DNA of 25,312 bases, from positions 1 through 25,312 of the IMG/VR virus record IMGVR_UViG_3300005856_000020; one strand, 5' to 3'. Origin of the DNA: a virus. The position numbers and the translations under genes were made by a program. This document shows, in pieces, positions 1 to 6,284 of this stretch. A model generated the notes under the pieces. That model made no database searches, had not been told where the DNA came from, and saw nothing but the letters and a program-made list of their open reading frames with translations. The stretch's first letter is position 1. The number at the start of each line of letters is the position of its first letter.

Positions 1-69
1 ATAAACACCCTCTATGTCTTCAAAGGGAAGATAGTCCTGCTCTGCAGACCTAAGCTTTTCTCTAAGGAC
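1..69. other. probable host flank outside the phage end
   Basis: This stretch lies outside the first TG of the proposed phage terminus. It lacks the GGGAC and TTTGACAAA repeats that fill the next 290 bases. It is open on the minus strand (reads VLREKLRSAEQDYLPFEDIE) and also in one plus frame, so the phage may have inserted into a host gene, but the fragment is too short to identify. If replication is Mu-like, the 5 bp before the end (AGGAC, 65-69) should be repeated after the other end. Confidence 0.45.
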
Positions 70-76
70 TGTATAA

Positions 77-99
77 TTTGACAAATTTTCGGGACACCC
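77..99 (+). repeat. end repeat copy 1
   Basis: Reads TTTGACAAATTTTCGGGACA and then CCC, 7 bp inside the TG terminus. It is the outermost copy and the most diverged in the middle. Confidence 0.65.
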
Positions 100-111
100 T
101 TTTGGGATACC

Positions 112-147
112 GGGACATAGGGGGACATTGCGGGACTTTCTGGGACG
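112..147 (+). repeat. GGGAC hexamers at 10-bp pitch
   Basis: GGGACA (112), GGGACA (122), GGGACT (132) and GGGACG (142) start exactly 10 bp apart. They are preceded by GGGATA (104) and the GGGACA of end copy 1 (91). One helical turn between copies places them on one face of the DNA. Confidence 0.65.
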
Positions 148-181
148 CTTGAAAATCAAGGGCTTCAAGAGGGTGGGTTCT

Positions 182-195
182 CTGCAAAATTGCAG
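182..195 (+). repeat. dispersed palindrome site 1
   Basis: CTGCAAAATTGCAG, in the non-coding phage end between end repeats 1 and 2. Exact TGCAA-AA-TTGCA. Confidence 0.75.
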
Positions 196-203
196 TCCGG
201 GGG

Positions 204-227
204 TGTCCCACGATTTTGTCAAACTTT
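204..227 (-). repeat. end repeat copy 2
   Basis: On the minus strand it reads AAAGTTTGACAAAATCGTGG followed by GACA. All 24 bases are identical to copy 4. Confidence 0.7.
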
Positions 228-278
228 TCTGCCAAAAAAATGGGACACTTTTTCATGGCGTTTTGCGTTGGTTCAGAA

Positions 279-301
279 TTTGACAAAAATATGGGACACC
301 C
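279..301 (+). repeat. end repeat copy 3
   Basis: Reads TTTGACAAAAATATGGGACA and then CCC, in the same orientation as copy 1. Confidence 0.65.
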
Positions 302-332
302 TACCCATCTGGGCTCGTTGATTTTCTAAGTT

Positions 333-356
333 TGTCCCACGATTTTGTCAAACTTT
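333..356 (-). repeat. end repeat copy 4
   Basis: This is an exact 24-bp duplicate of copy 2. It touches the stop codon of the last leftward gene, whose TGA is at 358-356, so the gene cluster ends right at the terminal array. Confidence 0.7.
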
Positions 357-907
357 CACAACTCTCTAATCTTCTTTCTCACGAGGTCTCTCAGGGCTTC
401 TCCGTAATAGTTCATCAGCTCCCGGGCGAATTCTGATGTGAGGAACTCTACAAACAGCCCCCGCTTTAAGACCTCCTCTATAATCATTTCAACGGTTCCC
501 TCTGCGAAATGCCCTTTGTCCCACACCCACCTTTGATGTGGTAGTGGCTTAGGGGGCTTGGGTGGGCTTTCGTTCTCTTCTTCTACACTCCTCTTGAGCT
601 TTCTTCTCTTTTGCTTTTTGAAAATATCTTCATACCTTGGGAGTGGTAGAGCTTTTGGTTTTTCTTCTAACCTACAGTGCCAGCCTTCCACTACTTCAGC
701 CAGCCACTCTATGCCCGCAATCTCATACCCACCCTTCTTCCACCCCCGCTTGGCATACTCAATGTCTTCTATATGCGTGTATGTAAGCGTATATCTGATG
801 TTGAACTTCTCAAGCTCTCTTTGAGTTTCTCTTGTTGCGTCAAGCAATAGTTGATCGGAAAGGACAACTACTTTTTCGTTTTCTCTCTCAAGGAAGTATA
901 GCCACAT
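356..907 (-). CDS. hypothetical protein, last gene of leftward late operon
   Basis: This 183-residue protein was not recognised. It is charged, with a proline/lysine-rich central linker (about residues 90-125: a basic KKQKRRKLKR stretch, then PPKPPKPLP) between two more regular halves. No signal peptide or membrane segment is visible. Its ATG follows directly on the TAA of the endolysin gene, so translation is probably coupled. Lying between the lysis genes and the transposition end, it may be an accessory gene rather than a structural one, but nothing in the sequence assigns a role. Confidence 0.6.
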   Translation of the reverse strand: MWLYFLERENEKVVVLSDQLLLDATRETQRELEKFNIRYTLTYTHIEDIEYAKRGWKKGGYEIAGIEWLAEVVEGWHCRLEEKPKALPLPRYEDIFKKQKRRKLKRSVEEENESPPKPPKPLPHQRWVWDKGHFAEGTVEMIIEEVLKRGLFVEFLTSEFARELMNYYGEALRDLVRKKIREL

Positions 908-1510
908 TTACCAATATCTCCACCACCCATCCTCCCCACGGCGGTATTTGTCTGCGTATCTATATATCAATAAGGAATATTCATAGTTGATTTCACAAGC
1001 ACTTCTATACTGTTTGCATCCCGTCCCTGCCCTCCACACGCAAACCTGCCCTCTCCTGCAATTTTGCAGGCATTTCTCCCACTCCCACGACCCAGCTCGC
1101 CTGCACTCCTGAACAACCCAATCGCCCCCGTTGTAGCGTTGGTATACCATCCACAAGCGTGGAGCGGGATTGCTTTTGATAAGCGTATTCAGATAATAGG
1201 CAAAGGCGTAGAAATGGTCTTTACTGTATGGCTTTGTGTAATCAGGGAACAAAGGCTTAAGCAGTGGGTCTAAGAACTTTGGCGTTAACTGGAAGTATCC
1301 AACCGAGCCGTGCCCATCGGTGCTTTCTTTCCATTGACATTTTGTTTCCTTCTCTGCGGTGGCTATGTTGTAGTGGATAGGGTAGTCTGGGGCTATGTAT
1401 TTATGCGAGGCGTCTCGTATGGCTGGTTCAAGCTTTAGGCATCTGGGATTAGCCCAAAGCAAAGACAAGCCCGATATAGATAAGTAAAGCAATGGTATAA
1501 ATCTTGTCAT
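908..1510 (-). CDS. secreted endolysin, lytic transglycosylase (SLT-like)
   Basis: It probably cleaves peptidoglycan in the periplasm during lysis. The ATG at 1510 is preferred over an upstream ATG at 1537 because GGAGAG lies 6 bp before it and a signal peptide then starts at residue 1 (hydrophobic to about residue 20, LSLLWA-N). Goose-lysozyme/SLT-type features are visible: a Glu in the EKET segment (about residue 55), GSVGYFQLTP (68-77) and YNGG (126-129). The mature part has eight cysteines, so a disulfide-stabilised export product is plausible. It overlaps the holin gene by 62 bp. Export by Sec would make the holin a timing or membrane-depolarising device rather than the sole release route. 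Confidence 0.8.
   Translation of the reverse strand: MTRFIPLLYLSISGLSLLWANPRCLKLEPAIRDASHKYIAPDYPIHYNIATAEKETKCQWKESTDGHGSVGYFQLTPKFLDPLLKPLFPDYTKPYSKDHFYAFAYYLNTLIKSNPAPRLWMVYQRYNGGDWVVQECRRAGSWEWEKCLQNCRRGQVCVWRAGTGCKQYRSACEINYEYSLLIYRYADKYRRGEDGWWRYW
1056..1069 (-). repeat. dispersed palindrome site 2
   Basis: CTGCAATTTTGCAG within the endolysin gene; flanking C and G extend the arms to seven bases. Encodes L-Q-N-C. Confidence 0.75.
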
Positions 1511-1727
1511 AAGGGTCTCTCCATTCAATAAATCCAACTTTTAAAACTCTCGTGATGTAGTAATAGACCAATCCTGCAGATGCGAGGGCTACCTTTCTGG
1601 CTATTGCACTCAAAAGCGTTGGTTGGTCGTAAACATAGGCAAAAGCTACAAGCATAAACACAACTGCAAGGGCTACATCAACGCTGTAATGTCTGAGTAC
1701 TCTTTTAAACAGTTCTATCACTTGCAT
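1449..1727 (-). CDS. putative holin (three membrane segments)
   Basis: This 92-residue protein has three hydrophobic stretches, about residues 18-34 (LAVVFMLVAFAYVY), 42-60 and 75-91. That is the usual size and layout of class I phage holins, which form inner-membrane lesions at lysis. GGAGGTGA stands 9 bp before the ATG. Its start overlaps the o-spanin stop by 10 bp and its tail overlaps the endolysin start, giving a compact lysis cassette. The sequence family was not recognised; the call comes from topology and context. Confidence 0.7.
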   Translation of the reverse strand: MQVIELFKRVLRHYSVDVALAVVFMLVAFAYVYDQPTLLSAIARKVALASAGLVYYYITRVLKVGFIEWRDPYDKIYTIALLIYIGLVFALG

Positions 1728-1957
1728 GTGTCAATCACCTCCCTTAGAAGCTCGTTTTCTCTCTCAAGTCTAAACATGTAATTGAGTAAAGACTGCAATT
1801 TTTCAGTAGGTGGCTGGTCTGGTTTGATAACGGGTCTTTCTGTTTTTGGGATGTCAGGGATAGGGCATTTAACAATAACTTCTTTCTCTATCACTTGTGG
1901 CTTTGTAGCACAGGAGAACACGAACAGGCTAAGGGCTAAAATGCTTGCTCGCTTCAT
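1718..1957 (-). CDS. outer-membrane spanin lipoprotein (Rz1-like)
   Basis: This 79-residue protein has a short hydrophobic leader and a lipobox ending at Cys16 (LFVFSC). A proline-rich stretch follows (about 30-50: PIPDIPKTERPVIKPDQPP), then a short helix. Those are hallmarks of Rz1-type o-spanins, which fuse outer and inner membranes as the last lysis step. The gene begins inside the 3' end of the Rz-like gene (29-bp overlap in another frame), as is typical of overlapping Rz/Rz1 pairs. Confidence 0.8.
   Translation of the reverse strand: MKRASILALSLFVFSCATKPQVIEKEVIVKCPIPDIPKTERPVIKPDQPPTEKLQSLLNYMFRLERENELLREVIDTCK
1793..1806 (-). repeat. dispersed palindrome, near-match
   Basis: CTGCAATTTTTCAG in the o-spanin gene; one mismatch to the 14-bp form. 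Weak. Confidence 0.3.
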
Positions 1958-2267
1958 CTACCATCTCCTTCAAGGCTTGGCATTCGTCTGTATGTGGTGG
2001 GATGCTCACTTGTGGGATAGGTTCTGTAGCTTTCTTGAGAAGGGTAGTATATCTCTGCTCTATCTTCTTTTTGTCAAGCTCGCATTTGCTTTTCAGTTCA
2101 GAATAAAGGCTTGTGTATTTGGTGAGGTTTTCTTGCGTAGCTTTCAGTTCTGCTTTGCACTGAGATAGTCTCTCAGCTGTCTGTAGATGCATTTTGCGTT
2201 CAATGAGCAAGCCAGCGGACAACAGCCCGCATGCTACCAAAAGCGTGAAAGACAAAGCCCAGCTCAT
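1929..2267 (-). CDS. inner-membrane spanin (Rz-like)
   Basis: This 112-residue protein has one N-terminal membrane anchor (about residues 3-22, ALSFTLLVACGLLSAGLLI) followed by a predicted periplasmic coiled coil (about 30-85). This is the i-spanin layout. It would pair with the lipoprotein encoded by the overlapping next gene. Its ATG overlaps the preceding gene's TGA (ATGA). The primary sequence was not recognised beyond this architecture. Confidence 0.75.
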   Translation of the reverse strand: MSWALSFTLLVACGLLSAGLLIERKMHLQTAERLSQCKAELKATQENLTKYTSLYSELKSKCELDKKKIEQRYTTLLKKATEPIPQVSIPPHTDECQALKEMVDEASKHFSP

Positions 2268-2464
2268 GGGAACCTAAACCTCACTTTTCTTTTCGTGCTC
2301 CCAGTTCCACCGCCTGCGCCACCGCCACCGCCGAAATTCTGTATCCAGTCGTCCCTTCTTCTCTTCACGGAGAACTTCAAACCTCTTTTCACCACAAACT
2401 CGTTCCATTTCCGTCCTGCAGAGAACTTCAAGCCTCGTGTAATTTGCACCTCGTAGCTTGCCAT
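2264..2464 (-). CDS. small glycine-rich basic protein
   Basis: This 66-residue protein is of unknown function. It contains a duplicated RGLKFS segment (about residues 10-15 and 28-33) followed by basic residues, then a glycine stretch (GGGGGAGGGTG) and a basic tail. The ATG shares its A with the upstream TGA (TGATG), and its stop overlaps the i-spanin start, so it is embedded in the operon. A virion-surface or DNA-contacting role is possible but not shown. Confidence 0.5.
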   Translation of the reverse strand: MASYEVQITRGLKFSAGRKWNEFVVKRGLKFSVKRRRDDWIQNFGGGGGAGGGTGSTKRKVRFRFP

Positions 2465-2661
2465 CACTTCACCTCGTAGACTATCTCGTTGCCTACTTCC
2501 CTTAGCTTACTCACACTTGCGTATAGAGTTTTAAGTCTGTCTTCTATCTCCGCCACCGCAACGCCTATCCACTCTTCTTTTCTCAGCATGAAGCCTTCAT
2601 CGGTGTGGAACTCGTAAGCATCTTTAACCTTGCCGTCTTCAATCACAAACACGTACTGCAT
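2464..2661 (-). CDS. small hypothetical protein
   Basis: This 65-residue protein has a regular alpha/beta composition (starts MQYVFVIEDGKVKDAYEFHT). AGGAGGTTTGCG precedes the ATG closely. It sits between the putative fibre/decoration gene and the glycine-rich gene with 12 bp or less on either side. Similar short proteins with a VIEDG start are common near phage tail-fibre genes, but no family is assigned. Confidence 0.55.
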   Translation of the reverse strand: MQYVFVIEDGKVKDAYEFHTDEGFMLRKEEWIGVAVAEIEDRLKTLYASVSKLREVGNEIVYEVK

Positions 2662-2673
2662 CGCAAACCTCCT

Positions 2674-3231
2674 TTAAGCTCTTGAAAGCTCTAGTATGTA
2701 AGTGAATGTGATAGTGTCTCCCGGCAAGACACTAATCGGAGTAGCAAGCACGGAACGATCAAAGAAGTGCCACACAGCCCAGCTTGCGTTATGACTCCAC
2801 ACCGCATGCTCTGAAACAGTAGCGGATGTGGAGTATGAAAGCGTAGCAATAGAATACAGTCTGTATATTTGATTATTGGTGTCAAAAAAGTAGTTGTAAG
2901 TAGAAGCGGGCACGGGCGCGGTCTGTATAGGAGATTGAAGTGCTGTGTCTGTAAAGCTTTCAGGGTTTGTCCCTGTTCCAGATGTATGACCGAAAGCTGT
3001 ACTCCAAGAGGATCCTCTATTGAAATTATTATCGTCGTTGTGGAATGCCCCCAACGCTTTCAAAAGCGTGATCATGCCTCGGTTCGTTATGAGCTTCTGA
3101 CTTTGCAGTCCGTAGTCAATTTCCTTCCCGTCCCTCGTAATCTTTTTTGCATAAAGCTTGCTTCCCACAACAAGCAATTCCGTCTCGGGCATTATTAGTT
3201 TTCTAAAAACTCTCAAAAGCTTGTGTCTCAT
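2674..3231 (-). CDS. putative virion surface protein (head fibre/decoration or tail fibre)
   Basis: This 185-residue protein has a Ser/Thr/Asn-rich middle (about residues 65-110) and a C-terminus ending in a beta-rich VLPGDTITFTYILELSR segment. The ITNRGMITLLKALGAFHNDD stretch resembles N-terminal parts of phage structural proteins. The ATG at 3231 is preferred over 3234 because GGAGGT then lies 6 bp upstream. It follows the small beta protein gene by stop/start overlap. Head decoration, head fibre or tail appendage are all possible. Confidence 0.5.
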   Translation of the reverse strand: MRHKLLRVFRKLIMPETELLVVGSKLYAKKITRDGKEIDYGLQSQKLITNRGMITLLKALGAFHNDDNNFNRGSSWSTAFGHTSGTGTNPESFTDTALQSPIQTAPVPASTYNYFFDTNNQIYRLYSIATLSYSTSATVSEHAVWSHNASWAVWHFFDRSVLATPISVLPGDTITFTYILELSRA

Positions 3232-3518
3232 CATTCCACCTCCATAACTCTAATTTCTTTATTGTCTCCATACACATAAACTTCAAAGCCGGGCAGAAAA
3301 TTAAAGGAAATGCTGTCTCCGGGTGAAAGCTTAAAACCGTTTGTGTTATCTACTGTGCTATTTCCGATGTAGACCTCTGCATCAGACACATTCTGAATAA
3401 TCACCCACCGTGCCTTTGGGTCAAGGTCCACCTTTACTCTGCCGTTCACGGTTATTGCTCTTGTTCTTATTATTCTTCTCAACGTCTCTTGACTTAGCGG
3501 TCTATACTCGTAGCTCAT
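3231..3518 (-). CDS. small beta-rich virion protein, putative
   Basis: This 95-residue protein has the pattern ARWVIIQNVSDAEVYIGNST ... LSPGDSISF ... EIRVMEVE. This is a compact beta-barrel signature seen in many small phage structural proteins that modify head or receptor-binding parts. The start overlaps the previous gene's stop (ATGA). It belongs to the head/connector block. The precise location in the virion cannot be read from sequence. Confidence 0.55.
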   Translation of the reverse strand: MSYEYRPLSQETLRRIIRTRAITVNGRVKVDLDPKARWVIIQNVSDAEVYIGNSTVDNTNGFKLSPGDSISFNFLPGFEVYVYGDNKEIRVMEVE

Positions 3519-3862
3519 AGTAGCCTCCTTTTGGCTTGGGCTCTGATTAGGGCAAACAGATAGATGTCGTTATTTGCATACTCAACTGTGAAATCAGTTA
3601 AGGGTAGCTTGCTGTAAAGCTTCTGCAAAATTGCATCTACTTCAGACTGAAACTCATCAAACTGAGAAAGCTTCTTTCTGTGTGCTACGATGATAACAAA
3701 GCTTGAGACTGTGCTGTTTCTGTCTATTTGTTCTCTTTCAATAAACACACTCATAAGCTTTTGCACATCCGCCCGCAACTCCTCAGGGTTTTTATATCCG
3801 AGGATGTGGGTGTAATCTGGGAACAACCTGTTCAGTTCAGCATACAAATCCAAAAGCCTCAT
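3515..3862 (-). CDS. putative head-tail connector/tail completion protein
   Basis: This 115-residue protein lies after an HK97-gp10-like gene and a gp36-like adaptor candidate, the slot where phages usually encode tail-terminator or minor capsid proteins. The sequence (LNRLFPDYTHILGYKNPEEL ... FVIIVAHRKK) is not one I can assign to a family. Start and stop overlap neighbours by 4 bp. An operator-like site at 3623-3636 lies inside the gene. Confidence 0.45.
   Translation of the reverse strand: MRLLDLYAELNRLFPDYTHILGYKNPEELRADVQKLMSVFIEREQIDRNSTVSSFVIIVAHRKKLSQFDEFQSEVDAILQKLYSKLPLTDFTVEYANNDIYLFALIRAQAKRRLL
3623..3636 (+). repeat. dispersed palindrome site 3
   Basis: CTGCAAAATTGCAT inside the connector candidate gene; core 12 bp exact. 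Encodes A-I-L-Q on the gene strand. Confidence 0.75.
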
Positions 3863-4203
3863 GCCCTTTTCACCTCGTAAGCCCTTGGTGTCGTTCCTGT
3901 TCTGGTCATTGTCTGTGCGTTGAAGAGGCTTTGCAGTTCGTTTTGCATCTTGAGATACATATCAGATTTCTCGTAGTATTTGCTGTCTTCAGACTGTGCT
4001 AATCTCAAATACAGCCTTCTGAGGGCTACAATCTTTGCGTATTCCCTTGCCCATTCAAGCCCGGCAGTGTTTAAGTCTGTTGGTTGGATACCGAACAAGG
4101 AGAGTGTTCTTTCCGTGTATATATTTGCAAAGCTTATATCTGTATCAGATGGGCTTATGGGTTCGTCTGCAAAGTCTGCGCTTGTAATGAAAGCAAAACT
4201 CAT
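3859..4203 (-). CDS. putative head-tail adaptor (Mu gp36-like position)
   Basis: This 114-residue, mostly helical protein has an N-terminal extended segment and a central helix pair around WAREYAKIVALRRLYLRLAQ. That composition and the position just after the capsid and gp10-like genes fit head-tail adaptor proteins that sit under the portal. Family membership is inferred from order and size, not from diagnostic residues. Confidence 0.45.
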   Translation of the reverse strand: MSFAFITSADFADEPISPSDTDISFANIYTERTLSLFGIQPTDLNTAGLEWAREYAKIVALRRLYLRLAQSEDSKYYEKSDMYLKMQNELQSLFNAQTMTRTGTTPRAYEVKRA

Positions 4204-4646
4204 ATCACTCCCTCCAGAGCCCTCATAAACTCAAGGGCTACCTTTTTGGCTCTATCCTGCAAATTTGCAAAAAAGAAAGGATAGGGCTTGCTACCGGGAT
4301 GACTCACGCTCTTTCTAAAGATATAGCCCTTAGGAGTTGAGATTTTCAAGGCTTTTCTTCTCTTGGGAAGTATAGTATGTGGCTTTGTTCCAAATTCCAC
4401 GAACTTGGCGTAATCCGCTTGGGCTATTATGCGTGCGGATGTGTCTGTTGCCATATACCATGTGATTGATCTTTGAAGGTTTCCCGTGCGTGGTGTGAAT
4501 GCCCGCCAGCTGTCTATCCAATCATGGATGTCTTTCACATATGTTTCAGCCGCTATCATTATTGATCTCCTAAGGCTTTTCTCTACTGCGTTTGCTTGCA
4601 GTATCTGCGGGAGTTTTTTGATCTCCAGTTCTATCTTCATCTTCAA
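4200..4646 (-). CDS. HK97-gp10-like / Mu gpG-like neck or tail-completion protein
   Basis: This 148-residue protein carries the hallmark segments of this family: TPRTGNLQRSITW (about 51-63), YAKFVEFGTKPHTI (about 79-92), a lysine-rich PKRRKAL, and HPGSKPYPFF (about 116-125). Such proteins join heads to tails during assembly. Its 5' part overlaps the preceding small gene by 77 bp. A perfect-palindrome operator-like site (4258-4269) is encoded within its ANLQ segment. Confidence 0.75.
   Translation of the reverse strand: MKMKIELEIKKLPQILQANAVEKSLRRSIMIAAETYVKDIHDWIDSWRAFTPRTGNLQRSITWYMATDTSARIIAQADYAKFVEFGTKPHTILPKRRKALKISTPKGYIFRKSVSHPGSKPYPFFFANLQDRAKKVALEFMRALEGVI
4258..4269. repeat. dispersed palindrome site 4
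   Basis: TGCAAATTTGCA, a perfect palindrome inside the gp10-like gene; encodes A-N-L-Q. Confidence 0.75.
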
Positions 4647-4794
4647 TCACCTCTATACTGTTCCCATAGATCGCTATAAGCCTCCTGAGAAGTTGCTCGG
4701 GCACGGGTTCCACAGATACGCCATCCTTGAAGTGAATAACGCCCCCGGGAAAGTAAAGGGGGCTATCTCCTTGCCATGGGATTCTTACTCTCAT
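4570..4794 (-). CDS. small head-region protein
   Basis: This 74-residue protein directly follows the capsid gene (2 bp gap). It starts MRVRIPWQGDSPLYFPGGVI and has a charged, probably disordered C-terminus. Phages often place a small capsid-associated or adaptor protein in this slot. The 77-bp overlap with the gp10-like gene is larger than elsewhere in the operon, so one of the two starts may be different. Function unknown. Confidence 0.5.
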   Translation of the reverse strand: MRVRIPWQGDSPLYFPGGVIHFKDGVSVEPVPEQLLRRLIAIYGNSIEVIEDEDRTGDQKTPADTASKRSREKP

Positions 4795-4796
4795 GG

Positions 4797-5675
4797 TTAG
4801 TTATTGATGTTGGTTATTTTGGCTACATCCCACTTGTTCTTGCTTGCCATGCTCACATACCACTTTAGCCTCCACTTCCTTGCATCCTTGTCTTGAACTT
4901 TGCCCACCTCTTCTATCACCACGCCCGCATTGTCTCCCATATACACGCCGTGCACCGCCGTTTGTCCAAGTCTGACTGCATATACGGAGGTTAGTCCGCT
5001 TACGATGGGGATGTATTCATTCCTTAGGATGGGTATTCCGTTGTAAGCCAATACAGGTCTTCCGAAGTTGGGCAACATCACCTCGTCAGGCTTTACGTAG
5101 AGAGTCCTGAGCAGTGCTTTAATGCTTAGGTATGTCCTTGGATGCACTATGATTGCAGTGGGTTCAGCCCCGGGAGGGAACTTCTCTAAAAGCTGGTCAA
5201 GTAGCTGGAACGATATGGGAGCACCACCTGAACCAGCGTCAACTATCATGCTCGTGTCTACGAACTTGTCCAGCCCGTCAAACTCGTTTGGTCTTGTGCT
5301 GTCTCCTGCGATGAACAACCTTTTGAACGCCCTCGTTATCGCTTCCGACGCCGCAAGTGTCTTTTCAAGTATGCGGTCTACAAGCTGTTCTACTGCGGTG
5401 GCTTCAAAGTTGTAAACTACCACATCCGCAGCGATCATTGAAATCCTGTTTTGCATCACAGTGCCAACCACGTCCACTTCAGGGATAGTCCCGTAGGGAT
5501 CTACAACAGATGCGGTGGGGACATCGCCAGTCCTATACCAGCTGTAGATATTTGTTGCACTCTTGGCAAAAGGCAGTAGGGCAAACAGCTCGTCCTTGTC
5601 CGCCATATACTCAATGACCGCCCTTTCAGTTGTTTCTGCAGAAAGCCTTCCAGCTATCACCTTCAACACACTCAT
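4797..5675 (-). CDS. major capsid protein (HK97 fold)
   Basis: This 292-residue protein forms the icosahedral shell. The call rests on position after a scaffold gene, length, and the typical segments AITRAFKRLFIAGDSTRPNEFDGL (about 111-134; an alpha-helix then GDS..FDGL), AIIVHPRTY and GIPILRNEYIP in the C-terminal half. It has no long N-terminal delta domain, consistent with a separate scaffold. GGAGGT stands 5 bp before the ATG. The ATG overlaps the stop of a 13-codon ORF (ATGA). Confidence 0.85.
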   Translation of the reverse strand: MSVLKVIAGRLSAETTERAVIEYMADKDELFALLPFAKSATNIYSWYRTGDVPTASVVDPYGTIPEVDVVGTVMQNRISMIAADVVVYNFEATAVEQLVDRILEKTLAASEAITRAFKRLFIAGDSTRPNEFDGLDKFVDTSMIVDAGSGGAPISFQLLDQLLEKFPPGAEPTAIIVHPRTYLSIKALLRTLYVKPDEVMLPNFGRPVLAYNGIPILRNEYIPIVSGLTSVYAVRLGQTAVHGVYMGDNAGVVIEEVGKVQDKDARKWRLKWYVSMASKNKWDVAKITNINN

Positions 5676-5713
5676 TTCATACCTCCTTTAGGTTTCTTAG
5701 GTTTTCTCGCCAT
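5672..5713 (-). CDS. 13-residue basic micro-ORF ahead of the capsid gene
   Basis: ATG at 5713, preceded by AGGAGGTGTTTAAC, encodes MARKPKKPKGGMK and stops at TGA 5674-5672, overlapping the capsid ATG by ATGA. A near-perfect Shine-Dalgarno at good spacing and the same stop/start overlap used by real genes in this operon argue for translation. It may serve translational coupling of the capsid gene, or be a tiny basic structural peptide. It may also be an unselected by-product of the capsid ribosome-binding site. Confidence 0.45.
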   Translation of the reverse strand: MARKPKKPKGGMK

Positions 5714-5714
5714 G

Positions 5715-6284
5715 TTAAACACCTCCTAAAAGTTTTTTCAAAGCTTGTTTTAAGCGTTCTTCGGGGCTTTGCGGTTCTGTCTGTTCTGTAGTGTGTGGAG
5801 CACCAGAACCGCCGACTGCTTTAACGAGGAACGGATTTTCATTCAAAAACTTCTCAATTGCAGTATCCACTTCCTCGCCGTCTATCAGTATCTTACCGTC
5901 CTTGACCTGTATGGTCTTTTCTGCTTTCAGTAGCTTCAAAGCCTTGTCCGCATCTATCACCTTGTCTGCAAGCTTGCTTTTGACTTTGTATTCAATCAGA
6001 AGTTCTTCTTTTTCTTTCTGCAGTTGCTTTAGTTGTTCTTTGTATTGCTTTTCTATTTCCTTAGCTTTCTTTCTCTCTTGCTCTAAAGCTTCGTAAAGCT
6101 TGCCTTTCTCTTCAAGAATCTTAGCCTGTAAGTCATCCCAGCTTTCAAAGCCGAGGTATTTTGCTTGTTCATCAAGGTGCTTTTTGACGATTTCTTCTAT
6201 ATTGACGGTTTCTACCCTTTGTTCGCTTTTCTGCTGTGCTTGAGTTTGCTCTTGTGGTTGTTGTTCCTTCATTTCCTCCATCAT
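5715..6284 (-). CDS. capsid scaffolding protein (gp20-like coiled coil)
   Basis: This 189-residue protein has a Gln/Glu-rich start, a long charged coiled coil (about residues 60-105: EKGKLYEALEQERKKAKEIE and onward), a VKDGKILIDGEEV hairpin and a C-terminal basic helix (ERLKQALKKLLGGV). This is the standard layout of phage scaffolds that template shell assembly, where the C-terminal helix usually contacts capsid protein. It lies just upstream of the capsid gene. No head protease gene is visible in the window. Confidence 0.75.
   Translation of the reverse strand: MMEEMKEQQPQEQTQAQQKSEQRVETVNIEEIVKKHLDEQAKYLGFESWDDLQAKILEEKGKLYEALEQERKKAKEIEKQYKEQLKQLQKEKEELLIEYKVKSKLADKVIDADKALKLLKAEKTIQVKDGKILIDGEEVDTAIEKFLNENPFLVKAVGGSGAPHTTEQTEPQSPEERLKQALKKLLGGV

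Larger units (their letters stand above)
70..356. other. phage end with transposase-site array (gene-free)
   Basis: This 287-base stretch has no convincing gene. It holds four copies of a roughly 20-bp unit, consensus TTTGACAAAATCGTGGGACA, in alternating orientation: 77-96 (+), 204-225 (-), 279-298 (+), 333-354 (-). The two minus copies are part of an identical 24-bp block (204-227 and 333-356). Extra GGGACN hexamers sit at 104 (GGGATA), 112, 122, 132, 142 and 242. An operator-like palindrome lies at 182-195. Multiple spaced, partly inverted repeats at a terminus starting TGTAT match the way MuA-class transposases recognise phage ends; that this transposase binds here is inference. Confidence 0.7.

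Noticed and set aside
62-286. 74-codon minus-strand ORF
   Set aside because: It lies wholly on the repeat array of the phage end, has low-complexity content set by the repeats, and no ribosome-binding site.
70-356. CRISPR array or tandem-repeat interpretation of the left end
   Set aside because: Repeats alternate in orientation and spacing is irregular; there are no unique spacers of constant length and no cas genes.
558-824. 88-codon plus-strand ORF and similar Ser/Phe/Leu-rich plus ORFs in the leftward half
   Set aside because: They are antisense shadows of Lys/Glu-rich genes and have no initiation signals.
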